A stretch of DNA of 64,000 bases from Devosia crocina. Its GTDB lineage: Bacteria > Pseudomonadota > Alphaproteobacteria > Rhizobiales > Devosiaceae. The stretch covers positions 372,001-436,000 of the forward strand of contig NZ_FPCK01000004.1 of the NCBI RefSeq assembly GCF_900116545.1, written 5' to 3'. The notes under the pieces are model-generated. The model worked only from the letters and a program-made list of their open reading frames with translations, was not told the DNA's origin and ran no database searches. A program made the translations under genes and the position numbers. Below are positions 1-9,608 of this stretch, piece after piece. The first letter of the stretch is position 1; the number at the start of each line of letters is the position of its first letter.

Positions 1-1615
<1,615 letters not shown>

Positions 1616-1953
1616 CCAAGATGCGAGGGTAAACGCTTCCGATGGGTGGAGTTAAACGTGAGCACTCTCTCACCCCTGATGCGAAGCTGCTGCCGAGCGC
1701 AAAAAACCACCGCAGAGCTCACTCATATTATGTGACCGGCCAGCCCACCGGTCACCGCAGCTTTGCGCCCCATTCCGGCCGTTCAGGACCCTTCTGAGCT
1801 TTCCCAAAAGCTGCCATCCCTTGAAGAAGCGTCGCATGCCAGAAAGGGGTGGGAAGCGGACTGGCAGGTTTTGTCACTCTTTAGACCGCTCCGAACCAGA
1901 AGCCGACGCACCTGACAGTTGCGGCCCACTAAGGCGGCAGATACCCATGGGGG
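1616..1953. other. Intergenic region with fragments of a degenerate dispersed repeat
   Basis: No convincing gene or RNA is visible. Two stretches recur elsewhere in the window: GCCCCATTCCGGCCGTTCA near 1769 (again near 21375 with one change) and GGGGTGGGAAGCGGACTG near 1847 (again near 3039 with one change). They look like decayed copies of a dispersed intergenic sequence. Confidence 0.4.
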
Positions 1954-2922
1954 ATGGAGCACGTTTCTGACGACAAGCTGGAGGAGTTACGGGACGCTGC
2001 GGAGGGCCGCCCGCGTCCACGACGTAACCTCCAGTTCGACCCAAAGCAGAGCGCCATCTACGGTGGCGTATCCGGAGCGCGATTAGGGGTGGAGCAGTTT
2101 GAGGTGGCAAGCGGGCTGGTTATTCGTGAGACGTTCGCGCACGTAATGGCCCCCTTCATTATGGCCTTTGCCCAGCCCGATTCTCCATCGAAGCCGCACC
2201 CAGGTCCGTGGCGTCCCGTATCAGGTGGTGCTGGCTTCGACGTCTGTATCGAGGTGGCGCTGGCCGAAGGCGCATCGCCTGTGGGCTTCGATAGGGTAAA
2301 TACTATCTGGTGGACCCTGTCCCTATTGCGCCTGATCACCGGCCTTCCGTTGCTCCTGCCGGTGATGTCCGACACTCGGTTTGCCGAGGCTGCGCATACT
2401 GTGCATGAACCGCGACTTTGGCCCATCGAGGCATCCAGGCCAAGGCTGGGGCCAAGGGCGTCCGATGATACGATTGGCGGCGAGCAGCTAGCGGCCGTGG
2501 CGACACTCTTCGCGCCTGGCGCTGCGCTTATGGACATCGAACATTTTAACCGGGCTTACCAGACTTGGGATCAAGCTCCGTTTGCCCACTCAACCGGCGC
2601 GGCGATGGTGATGATATGGGCCGCCCTGGAAACACTGTTCCGACCGGGTCCGAACAACCTGACGAAGCGCTTATCCAAGGCAATAGCTACTCACTTAGAG
2701 AAGCCTGGTGGGAAGCGCGAGGCACTCCAGCAGAAGATTGCGACCCTCTATGAGCTTCGCGGCAGCAGCGTGCATAACTCTCAGGAGGCAACGGGAGTAG
2801 CGCTCGCTGACAGTGCCAACCTAGCTCGGCGCGCATTCATAGTCTGTATGGCTGAAGGAGCCGCCCCCGACTGCGAAGCCTTGCTTCAGCGATGGTCCAC
2901 CGAGCACACCCAAAACCAATGA
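1954..2922 (+). CDS. Hypothetical protein with a C-terminal HEPN-like domain
   Basis: A 322-residue protein without signal peptide. The C-terminal third is helical and carries LYELRGSSVHNS, in which Arg269 and His274 form the Rx4H pattern of HEPN ribonuclease domains; the preceding helix MIWAALETLF and the LTKRLSKAIA segment resemble the Apea-like HEPN layout. The N-terminal two thirds are not recognised. ATG 1954 is the first start after an in-frame TAA at 1930; its ribosome-binding site is poor. The gene stands alone between gdhA and a convergent signalling operon, with repeat debris on both sides, which fits an acquired gene. HEPN proteins are common in toxin and phage-defence systems, but that role here is inference. 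Confidence 0.6.
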   Translation: MEHVSDDKLEELRDAAEGRPRPRRNLQFDPKQSAIYGGVSGARLGVEQFEVASGLVIRETFAHVMAPFIMAFAQPDSPSKPHPGPWRPVSGGAGFDVCIEVALAEGASPVGFDRVNTIWWTLSLLRLITGLPLLLPVMSDTRFAEAAHTVHEPRLWPIEASRPRLGPRASDDTIGGEQLAAVATLFAPGAALMDIEHFNRAYQTWDQAPFAHSTGAAMVMIWAALETLFRPGPNNLTKRLSKAIATHLEKPGGKREALQQKIATLYELRGSSVHNSQEATGVALADSANLARRAFIVCMAEGAAPDCEALLQRWSTEHTQNQ

Positions 2923-3174
2923 ATAAAGCTCATCCGAGGCGGCGGCGAGGCAAATGACCGCTTTGGGCAATAGGCTACCATTGTCGGCATGCACCGCGAA
3001 TGACCGAAATGGGGTCGACTGCTGCCCAGCGGCTTCGGGGTGGGGAGCGGACTGTCCGGTTTTTTTCCACCATAACGTTTCAGCCGACAGTCAGCTTCGA
3101 TGATCTCTTAGCCGTTGGCTCCACTGCTAAAGAGGCCCGCAAGCTGCACGACGGCAAAGGTAAACGCTTGCAGC

Positions 3175-5472
3175 TTAGGCAGCAGTTTTCACCTCGGCTG
3201 ATGCCGGAAGTGGGCCGGGGCGCCCAAAAAGGTAACCTTGAACAGTGTGGCACCCAAGACCTGCGAAAAAGTCACACTCTGTTTGTGTTTCTACTCCTTC
3301 GACGACAATGGACAAATCGAGGCGCGACCCAAGCTGAACGATGGTCTCAGCCACGGCAACTCCGCGTTGCGAGGTGATCTGCCGGACGAACGACATGTCG
3401 ATTTTCAACTTGTCCACCGGCAGCGCCGCAATGTGGCTCAAGGAAGAATGGCCGGTGCCAAAATCGTCCACGGCGATAGAGACTCCGAGTGCACGAAGAT
3501 CCGTCAAGGCTTCCAAGATTGAGGCTTCCCCGTCCGCGATGAGACTCTCGGTTACCTCGACATCAAGCCGAAGAGGAGAGAACCCGCTCTGTTGAAGCGC
3601 CGAGCGGATCATCTCGACTACGTTCGAGGACGCAAACTGAACAGGAGATACATTGACCGACAAGCGACCTTGCCAACCGTTGGCAACTGCTCTCCTGCAA
3701 GCTTCGTGGGCAACCCAGCTCCCAAGTTGAACAATAGCACCATTTTCCTCCGCTATCGGGATGAAACGAGCCGGTGACACGCGCCCAAATTCCGGACTGG
3801 TCCAGCGGAGCAAAGCCTCAACACCCGTTGCCGCCCGCGAACTCGTATCCACCTGGAGTTGGAACTCGATATCAAGCTCGTTCCTCTCGATGGCACCTCT
3901 CAAGGCTATATCCAATGCGCGACGGTTCTCTAATTCGGTTTCGAAGCCGGAGTTATAGGTGCATCCTTTTTTGTCCTGGCGCGAAGCCATCGCCAGAGCT
4001 GTCCGCGCCTCCTGCAATGCATCAGCAGCGGAACGCTTTAGTCGATAGTCAGAGATGCCGTAACGCAGAGAGATGAGGATCAGGTGTCCTTCTACATCGT
4101 ACGGCCCTTCAAGCCGATGCCAAAGCTGGTGCAGTGCGAGTTCTCCCACCGGTCCGTCTACCGCGACTGCAAAGGTCCGGCTTTCAATCCGTCCGACAGG
4201 CCAGTTTCGCTCTTCCATGAGCCGCCGATAGAATTGAACCACCACCTGATCTGCGACTGCAAATCCCAAACTGGCACCGGTGGTCTCCAATGCATCGAGG
4301 CGCAGCAGCAGTGTGTTGAACTTGGCGCCGCCGTTCTCCAGCAGCCCTACTCTCGCGCACCAAGCGAACTGAGAAAGTGCTCCCGTCTGCTCGTCATGAT
4401 GAGCAAGGTACTCCAAACGTTCGTGGTGCAGGCGCAATTCACGCCTTCGCACCGCACGTTCTTCTAACAGCCGGATGACGACAAGGCCTGCGACTACGGA
4501 ATAAAAGAGGGTTGTGTCGATCTGTATGGCATAGAGAGCAAACAGCAGGTTGGTCGCTAATTCGAGCACAATTGCGGCAGCTATGGACGCGACCAGCGCT
4601 GCGCCGAGCTTAAGTCTGGGTACAGCGAGGCTACCGATCATGAACAGAGCACTTAACCCTGCCGCTGGCCATAGACCGAAGTCGGTCAGCGCTCGATTTT
4701 GTCTAACGGTCTCAACCGCGCCGATTTGAACGACGGGACCGGGAACAACTCCGAAGCGTGGCACTAGAAGTAGATCGTGCAGTTCCAGGGCGCTCGATCC
4801 AATCACGACCTGTCGATTGTCGATGAGGTTAGGGTCGGCAGTGCCATCGAGAACGGCACTCGCGGGAACGCGGACGATCTGCGACATATCGATAGAATAG
4901 TCGATATGTACGCTGTCGGGTAAAGTCTTGCCTGGGTTGAAATGACCAGCGATGGACTGAACACGCTCAGAGTCATCTCTCCCAGGTAGAGACCAAACCA
5001 TCCCAGCTTCCAAGCTATCGACATTGACCAGTGCTGCTTGGGCGAAATCCCCTAAGATTGGTATGGGGTGGTTCCACACCTCAGTTCCGGAGGCATCAAG
5101 CTGTCGGAACGTCGCGAGGTAGGCATAGCCGCCAGCTCGGTTTAAGCTTGAAGCGAAGGCATGGTCCTCCGCCGGGCTGCTCAAATTGCTGAAGTCAATG
5201 TCAAAGGCGACCTCGTACGCCCCCATGTGCATGAGTTGGTCGAGCAGCCGGCCATGAAGAGATCGGGGCCATGGCCATATGCCCACTTCTGCCAAGCTTG
5301 ACGCATCGATATCGACGAAAATCACATCACCGCTTGGAGCCCTGTCAGCAGCTCGAAAGCGAAGCTCCCAAAGTTTCGCATCTGCAGGAACCCAGGCTCC
5401 TAGAAAAGCCGCTGTCGTCAGCAGAGCGAACAAAGCTGTCAGAATAGTCAAGCGTGAGGTGAAAGCCGACAT
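3175..5472 (-). CDS. CHASE2 sensor with degenerate GGDEF and intact EAL domain (c-di-GMP phosphodiesterase)
   Basis: A 765-residue inner-membrane signalling protein. One N-terminal membrane segment (about 8-26) precedes an extracytoplasmic CHASE2 domain (about 30-250, with DIDASSLAEVGIWPWPR), then about three membrane helices (250-335). The following GGDEF-type domain lacks the signature: VAVDGPVGE sits where RxGGDEF is expected, so no cyclase activity is predicted. The C-terminal EAL domain keeps EALLRW (E552), NVSPVQF, EVTES, VDDFGTG (D669, D670), KIDMSFV and VEGVET, so it should hydrolyse c-di-GMP. It starts 37 bp after the FecR-domain gene and is probably cotranscribed with it; CHASE2 and FecR genes are often neighbours, suggesting that the FecR protein feeds the sensor. 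Confidence 0.9.
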   Translation of the reverse strand: MSAFTSRLTILTALFALLTTAAFLGAWVPADAKLWELRFRAADRAPSGDVIFVDIDASSLAEVGIWPWPRSLHGRLLDQLMHMGAYEVAFDIDFSNLSSPAEDHAFASSLNRAGGYAYLATFRQLDASGTEVWNHPIPILGDFAQAALVNVDSLEAGMVWSLPGRDDSERVQSIAGHFNPGKTLPDSVHIDYSIDMSQIVRVPASAVLDGTADPNLIDNRQVVIGSSALELHDLLLVPRFGVVPGPVVQIGAVETVRQNRALTDFGLWPAAGLSALFMIGSLAVPRLKLGAALVASIAAAIVLELATNLLFALYAIQIDTTLFYSVVAGLVVIRLLEERAVRRRELRLHHERLEYLAHHDEQTGALSQFAWCARVGLLENGGAKFNTLLLRLDALETTGASLGFAVADQVVVQFYRRLMEERNWPVGRIESRTFAVAVDGPVGELALHQLWHRLEGPYDVEGHLILISLRYGISDYRLKRSAADALQEARTALAMASRQDKKGCTYNSGFETELENRRALDIALRGAIERNELDIEFQLQVDTSSRAATGVEALLRWTSPEFGRVSPARFIPIAEENGAIVQLGSWVAHEACRRAVANGWQGRLSVNVSPVQFASSNVVEMIRSALQQSGFSPLRLDVEVTESLIADGEASILEALTDLRALGVSIAVDDFGTGHSSLSHIAALPVDKLKIDMSFVRQITSQRGVAVAETIVQLGSRLDLSIVVEGVETQTECDFFAGLGCHTVQGYLFGRPGPLPASAEVKTAA

Positions 5473-5509
5473 GCTTTTCCTTCCAACTGGTTAGTAACCT
5501 TAGCACATC

Positions 5510-6874
5510 CTACTTGTCCCTAGCGCCACCGCTGCCGCCACCGTTGCCGCCGCCGTTCCCGCCGCCGTTTCCGCCACCGTTTCCGCCACCGTTTCCGCCG
5601 CCGTTTCCGCCACCGTTCCCGCCACCGTTGCCGCCGCCGTTGCCGCCGCCGTTCCCGCCGCCATTGCCGCCGCCGTTGCCGCCGCCATTGCCGCCACCGT
5701 TCTCGCCACCGTTCCCGCCACCGTTTCCGCCGCCGTTGCCGCCGCCGTTGCCGCCACCGTTGCCGCCACCGTTTCCTCCCCCGTTGCCGCCGCCGTTCCC
5801 GCCACCGTTTCCGCCACCGTTCCCGCCGCCGTTCCCGCCACCGTTTCCGCCACCGTTCCCGCCGCCGTTCCCGCCACCGTTTCCGCCACCGTTGCCGCCA
5901 CCGTTTCCGCCACCGTTCCCGCCGCCGTTCCCGCCGCCGTTCCCGCCACCGTTCCCGCCACCGTTCCCGCCACCGTTCCCGCCGCCGTTCCCGCCGCCGT
6001 TCCCGCCGCCGTTCCCGCCGCCATTGCCGCCGCCGTTGCCGCCACCGTTGCCGCCGCCGTTCCCGCCGCCGCTCCCGCCGCCGTTCCCGCCACCGTTCCC
6101 GCCAACGTTCCCGCCGCCGTTCCCGACAACCTTGGCACTGCTATCGTTGCCGTTGTTTCCACCACCAGCGTCGCCTAAGCTCCCACCAGCCGCGTCGGGG
6201 CTAACTTCCCGAGGAGAGGTCGTGACACTCAAACGCTCAGCCTGTCCCTCTGCCTCATTGCCAGTTGGCGAGGTGTTGCCGGTTGGGACGTTACCGTCCC
6301 TACTGATCAGAACGCCTTCTGAGGTATAGACATGTGCCGGGCCCGCGCCTGCCACTTGCAGGCCAACTTCTGCAGTTACTGCCGCTTCCTGTCCGGGATG
6401 GATATTGGCGACCAGGTCGTTGGAACTGTCCTGAACTTGTACGACGCCGCGTTCAACCTCGACATGTGCTCCGGAGCGATCGGATACCACTGTGAATCTG
6501 GTTCCCTTGACCACTGCTGCCAGGAATGGCGTCTGCACCGAGAAGTGCTGAACGTTGCGACGCTCGACGTCGACGGACACGACCCCCGTCGACTGGACTA
6601 TCGAGGTCATGAGTTCCGGGCCTGCATCCCTTATCTGCACCACAGTGTTCGCACCAAGAGAGAAACGGTCCTGCCCACGGGCAAGGTCGATGCGGCTGCC
6701 GCTGCCAGTCTGCAGGCGCGTCCCATCGCCTATCTCGAGCCCGACCTTTGCCCGTTGCCAACCCTGAGCAGTTTGGATCGTGACTTCGCCCCGTAAACGC
6801 TCGACCATCCATCCAGAGGCCATTGCAGCAGACGAAATCGAGAAGAGCAGAGCTGTCGTAATGATGCGAAACAT
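5510..6874 (-). CDS. FecR-domain exported protein with a long Asn-Gly-Gly-Gly repeat tail
   Basis: A 454-residue product with a signal peptide (about 1-19, ending SSAAMA). A FecR domain covers about residues 25-140 (GEVTIQTAQGWQRAKVG, then TRFTVVSDRSGAHVEVERGVVQV). Residues about 250-449 are some 50 copies of the tetrapeptide NGGG with rare Ser, Val or Glu replacements, ending GGARDK. ATG 6874 is chosen because it begins the signal peptide and follows AGGGGGAA; a longer frame from 6946 adds a meaningless leader. Probably periplasmic or surface-exposed; the Gly-Asn tail may act as a flexible spacer. First gene of a pair with the CHASE2-EAL gene, so a sensory partnership is a reasonable inference. 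Copy number of the tail may vary between strains. Confidence 0.82.
   Translation of the reverse strand: MFRIITTALLFSISSAAMASGWMVERLRGEVTIQTAQGWQRAKVGLEIGDGTRLQTGSGSRIDLARGQDRFSLGANTVVQIRDAGPELMTSIVQSTGVVSVDVERRNVQHFSVQTPFLAAVVKGTRFTVVSDRSGAHVEVERGVVQVQDSSNDLVANIHPGQEAAVTAEVGLQVAGAGPAHVYTSEGVLISRDGNVPTGNTSPTGNEAEGQAERLSVTTSPREVSPDAAGGSLGDAGGGNNGNDSSAKVVGNGGGNVGGNGGGNGGGSGGGNGGGNGGGNGGGNGGGNGGGNGGGNGGGNGGGNGGGNGGGNGGGNGGGNGGGNGGGNGGGNGGGNGGGNGGGNGGGNGGGNGGGNGGGNGGGNGGGNGGGNGGGNGGGNGGGNGGGNGGENGGGNGGGNGGGNGGGNGGGNGGGNGGGNGGGNGGGNGGGNGGGNGGGNGGGNGGGSGGARDK
5525..6126 (-). repeat. 12-bp coding minisatellite, about 50 units
   Basis: The plus strand reads as near-perfect 12-bp units such as CCGCCACCGTTC. 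Within units most variation falls on third positions of the Gly and Asn codons; a few units carry codon changes giving Ser, Glu or Val. It encodes the NGGG tail of the FecR-domain protein and keeps its frame throughout. Both other frames also stay open, producing artificial Pro-rich and Ala/Gly-rich frames. Confidence 0.95.
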
Positions 6875-7114
6875 GGTTCCCCCTTGGCAGAAGATATGTC
6901 CTACCAAAGGCCGAAAGGGGCTATACACATATGTTAAAGCGCCCACACAGCGTAGGAACGTGGTGAACTAAAGCTTGTCGTCTGGTCCCACGGTTCATAA
7001 CCCGCATTTCGCCCCTGTTAAGGGCATCCTGAGGGAGAGGCTGTCTCTGGTCATCAACACGCGATAGAGTTGAAAGGCTTTGTCGTTTGCTCTGTTCAGA
7101 CCAGGAGCGCTTGC

Positions 7115-7309
7115 GTGGACATTCTCTGGATCGCTATCGTGGTCGACCTGATCCTCTATGGGCTCCTAGGGCTAGCAGTCGTAAAGCTTGCAACGCGGTT
7201 TCTGCCTCCACCATGGAATACGGCAAGCTTCACCGTTCCTCTTGTTGTCGCAGTCGGGGCACTGATTACCCTGGTCACCTTTCCTCATTGGGTAGTCTTC
7301 CCCCGTTAG
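7115..7309 (+). CDS. Small two-helix membrane protein
   Basis: A 64-residue protein with two hydrophobic helices (about 3-24 and 36-54) joined by a short loop with FLPPPWN. I prefer GTG 7115 because AGGAG lies 7 bp upstream at 7103-7107; a longer in-frame start at 7070 adds 15 polar residues and has no such site. No family recognised. It stands between the divergent FecR gene and the DUF1236 cluster; about 260 bp without a gene follow, in which I see no clear signal beyond the leader of the next gene. Confidence 0.55.
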   Translation: MDILWIAIVVDLILYGLLGLAVVKLATRFLPPPWNTASFTVPLVVAVGALITLVTFPHWVVFPR

Positions 7310-7569
7310 CAACTGACAACAGTCAGCAGGTCACCATTCCTGTCGGGGCCAAGCGATCACAGAGAGTACGAGCGGCCATGCTCGTGGAGCGCGCATCAGA
7401 TTTGTAGGCTCGTTGCTACCGCAGCCGGCCTTAAGCTGACAATTGCCTGACACAAGCCGTTGGCATAAAGTAGCAATAAAAACAATGGTTTAGGAGGAAC
7501 GGAGCTTCCATTCTCTCGTTGATTGGTCACCCAAATCAAGGAGGCAGCCTTCAGAGAGGTTGTAGGACC

Positions 7570-8124
7570 ATGACACGCAGACTTTCGACCGCACTGGCTC
7601 TGATACTTGCACTTGGCACCTCTGCTGCAATGGCGCAAGGAACCACTACGGCCACTGACGCTAATGCTGGCGCAGGTGCGACCACAACCACGCAGACGAC
7701 CGATGGCAGTGGAACCGGTGGCAAAGGCACTGATGCAGGTACTGGCACGACCACCAACACGAACCCTCGCACCACTACCGGCACAACGACCGGTGCGAGC
7801 ACTGCGACAGATACCAATGCTGCCACCGGCGCTGACGTCGGCGCTGCTGCCGCCAGCAGTGTCGAAGTTTCGACCGAACAGCAGACGGAGATCCGTACCG
7901 TCATCACCGAGGTGGAAGTGGAGCCGGTGGTAACCGCCGATATCGACTTCGACATCTCCATCGGCACGGCTGTGCCGCAGACAATCGTCCTGCAACCGGT
8001 GCCTGTACGCATTGTCGAGATCGTCCCCCAATACAAAGGCTTTCTCTTCTTCATGCTCGATGATGGCCGCATCGTCATCGTCGATCCGAGTAGTCTTCAG
8101 ATCGTTCTGATCGTCAACGCCTAA
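7570..8124 (+). CDS. Secreted DUF1236-domain protein
   Basis: A 184-residue protein with a signal peptide (1-22, ending SAAMAQ), then a low-complexity Thr/Gly/Ala-rich region (about 23-100), then a DUF1236 domain near the C terminus (VPQTIVLQPVPVRIVEIVPQ, RIVIVDPSSLQIVLIV). DUF1236 is a short beta-rich domain largely restricted to Hyphomicrobiales envelope proteins of unknown role. The start is ATG 7570 after TAGGA; an upstream TTG frame would bury the signal peptide. First of four same-strand small genes that end with a second DUF1236 protein. Confidence 0.82.
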   Translation: MTRRLSTALALILALGTSAAMAQGTTTATDANAGAGATTTTQTTDGSGTGGKGTDAGTGTTTNTNPRTTTGTTTGASTATDTNAATGADVGAAAASSVEVSTEQQTEIRTVITEVEVEPVVTADIDFDISIGTAVPQTIVLQPVPVRIVEIVPQYKGFLFFMLDDGRIVIVDPSSLQIVLIVNA

Positions 8125-8134
8125 CACGAAAACG

Positions 8135-8174
8135 GCCCGGCGCTGGCCGGGCTAGCCGCCCTTGTCAGAAGGGC
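8135..8174 (+). terminator. Two tandem hairpins after the first DUF1236 gene
   Basis: Stems 8135-8140 with 8147-8152 (GCCCGG/CCGGGC) and 8158-8163 with 8169-8174 (GCCCTT/AAGGGC) lie in the 70-bp gap before the next small gene. There is no T tract, so they may slow transcription or stabilise the upstream message rather than fully terminate. Confidence 0.4.
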
Positions 8175-8194
8175 GATTTCAAGAGGAGGGACCG

Positions 8195-8329
8195 ATGACC
8201 GTTGTTCTTATCTTCCTGGGCATTCTTGTCCTTGCCTGCATCGCGTCCGCGGGCCTGATCCTGTCGACGCAGGATCTCTCCGCCCCCTTGGGTGAGGAGA
8301 TGGTCAAGCCCGAAACACCCGCCTCTTGA
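8195..8329 (+). CDS. Small single-helix membrane protein (44 aa)
   Basis: A 44-residue ORF starting ATG 8195 after a strong AGAGGAGGG ribosome-binding site. The product begins MTVVLIFLGILVLACIASA, one membrane-spanning helix, and ends with a polar tail containing GEEMVKPETPAS. The strong start signal and membrane segment make it likely to be translated. It lies between the two DUF1236 genes. Family unknown. Confidence 0.6.
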   Translation: MTVVLIFLGILVLACIASAGLILSTQDLSAPLGEEMVKPETPAS

Positions 8330-8390
8330 ACCAAATCAGCCGGTCCGTGGCTTCGTCTACGGCCTGTAAACAACAACCAAGGAAGCATCC

Positions 8391-8597
8391 ATGCCTATTG
8401 AGCGCGAAACCATCATCGAACGTCCATCTACCACCGAAACCGTGGTCACCAGTGATCGCGGTTCGACCGGCGTCATTGTCGGCGTCATCGTAGCCGTTCT
8501 CGCGGTTATCGCGGTCCTCTGGCTCGTCAACGGCGGCATTTCGAGCAACGGCGGCTCGGTTAATGTCGACCTGCCCAGCGTTACAGTGACCGACTAA
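8391..8597 (+). CDS. Small membrane protein with charged N terminus (68 aa)
   Basis: A 68-residue product: polar, acidic and Thr-rich N terminus (1-25), one very hydrophobic helix (about 26-47, GVIVGVIVAVLAVIAVLWLV), and a short Gly/Ser/Val tail likely on the other side of the membrane. AAGGAAG precedes the ATG. Similar little proteins are common next to DUF1236 genes in this order, but no function is known to me. Confidence 0.7.
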   Translation: MPIERETIIERPSTTETVVTSDRGSTGVIVGVIVAVLAVIAVLWLVNGGISSNGGSVNVDLPSVTVTD

Positions 8598-8651
8598 ATC
8601 AATTTCTAACAGTGAGTAGACCCGGAGCAATCCGAATTTTGGAGACTTTCT

Positions 8652-9329
8652 ATGAAGAAGCACTTTGCCCTTATTGCCTTGGCCCTGACGTCGGTAGCAG
8701 TTCCCGGCACCGCCTTGGCGCAGACGACCACCGCCACCGCGACAGCCGAACTTAACATTCGCTCCGGCCCGGGGCCGCATTATCCTTCCGTCGGCTTCAT
8801 TGCAGCGGGTGATACCACGCTGGTCGATGGGTGCCTTCAGGCCAGCAAGTGGTGCCAGGTGAACTATGACGGCGTTTCCGGTTGGTCCTACTCTGATTAT
8901 CTGACCGCTGACCTCTCCGGCCAGACCGTCGTTCTGACCGAGCGCTATGCCGATGTTGGTCTGGCTACCGTCACTTACCAGGACACCGGCGCCACAGCTG
9001 GCGGCGCTGTAGCTGGCACTGTCACCGGTGCGGTCGCCGGTGCGCTGATTGCGGGTCCTGTCGGAGCTGCGGTAGGCGGGGCAATCGGTGCCGGCACTGG
9101 TGCAACGGCCGGTGCGGTCATTGACCCGCCAGAGGTTGCACGGACCTATGTGACTTCAAATCCGGTGGATCAGGTCTATCTTGATGGCGAAGTGGTCATT
9201 GGTGCAGGCGTGCCGGAGACCGTGACGCTCCAGACCATTCCGGACTACAACTATCGGTACGTCTACATCAATGGTCAGCCCGTGCTGGTGGACCCGTCAT
9301 CGCGCCAGATCGTCTACGTGGTGCGGTAA
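8652..9329 (+). CDS. Secreted SH3b plus DUF1236 envelope protein
   Basis: A 225-residue protein with a signal peptide (1-23, ending GTALAQ). A bacterial SH3 domain follows (about 25-85, ELNIRSGPGPHYPSVGFI and VDGCLQASKWCQVNYDGVSGWSYSDYL), with two cysteines that could pair. A glycine-zipper segment (about 115-155) comes next and a DUF1236 domain (VPETVTLQTIPDYNYRYVYING, VLVDPSSRQIVYVV) ends the protein. The likely place is the periplasm or outer envelope, with the SH3b part touching peptidoglycan. Last gene of the small envelope cluster; a GC hairpin follows. Confidence 0.87.
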   Translation: MKKHFALIALALTSVAVPGTALAQTTTATATAELNIRSGPGPHYPSVGFIAAGDTTLVDGCLQASKWCQVNYDGVSGWSYSDYLTADLSGQTVVLTERYADVGLATVTYQDTGATAGGAVAGTVTGAVAGALIAGPVGAAVGGAIGAGTGATAGAVIDPPEVARTYVTSNPVDQVYLDGEVVIGAGVPETVTLQTIPDYNYRYVYINGQPVLVDPSSRQIVYVVR

Positions 9330-9338
9330 GGCAAAAAG

Positions 9339-9358
9339 GGCCGGCCATTGTGCCGGCC
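9339..9358 (+). terminator. GC-rich hairpin after the SH3b-DUF1236 gene
   Basis: A perfect 7-bp stem (GGCCGGC at 9339-9345 with GCCGGCC at 9352-9358) lies 10 bp after the stop codon. There is no downstream T tract, so termination is only probable. Confidence 0.45.
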
Positions 9359-9608
9359 TCGAGGCCATCAGCGGCGGTGTTACAGCGTTGCGCAAGACAA
9401 TCGAAACTAAACGAAACTGTCTGCCGCCAACTTGTTAGCCAGCGACAGTTATTGGATCGTTACGTCGGGAGGCTGAAGGGCTGATATGGGGTCGACTATG
9501 AACGGTTGATGTCGAGCAGCCGGTTCAAAGGTCACGCGCGATCCGACGTGACCTAGATGGATGTCGACCTGAACCGCGCCGGGTTTACCGGAGGTTATTT
9601 GGTTTAAG

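Noticed and set aside
5520..6130. CRISPR-like array
   Set aside because: Units are 12 bp, contiguous and coding, with no spacers. No other array with unique spacers exists in the window.
5500..6329. Long Pro-Phe-rich plus-strand frame (5514-6329) and Ala/Gly/Thr-rich minus-strand frame (5500-6165)
   Set aside because: Both are by-products of the 12-bp repeat. Only the FecR frame has a ribosome-binding site, signal peptide and a recognisable domain.
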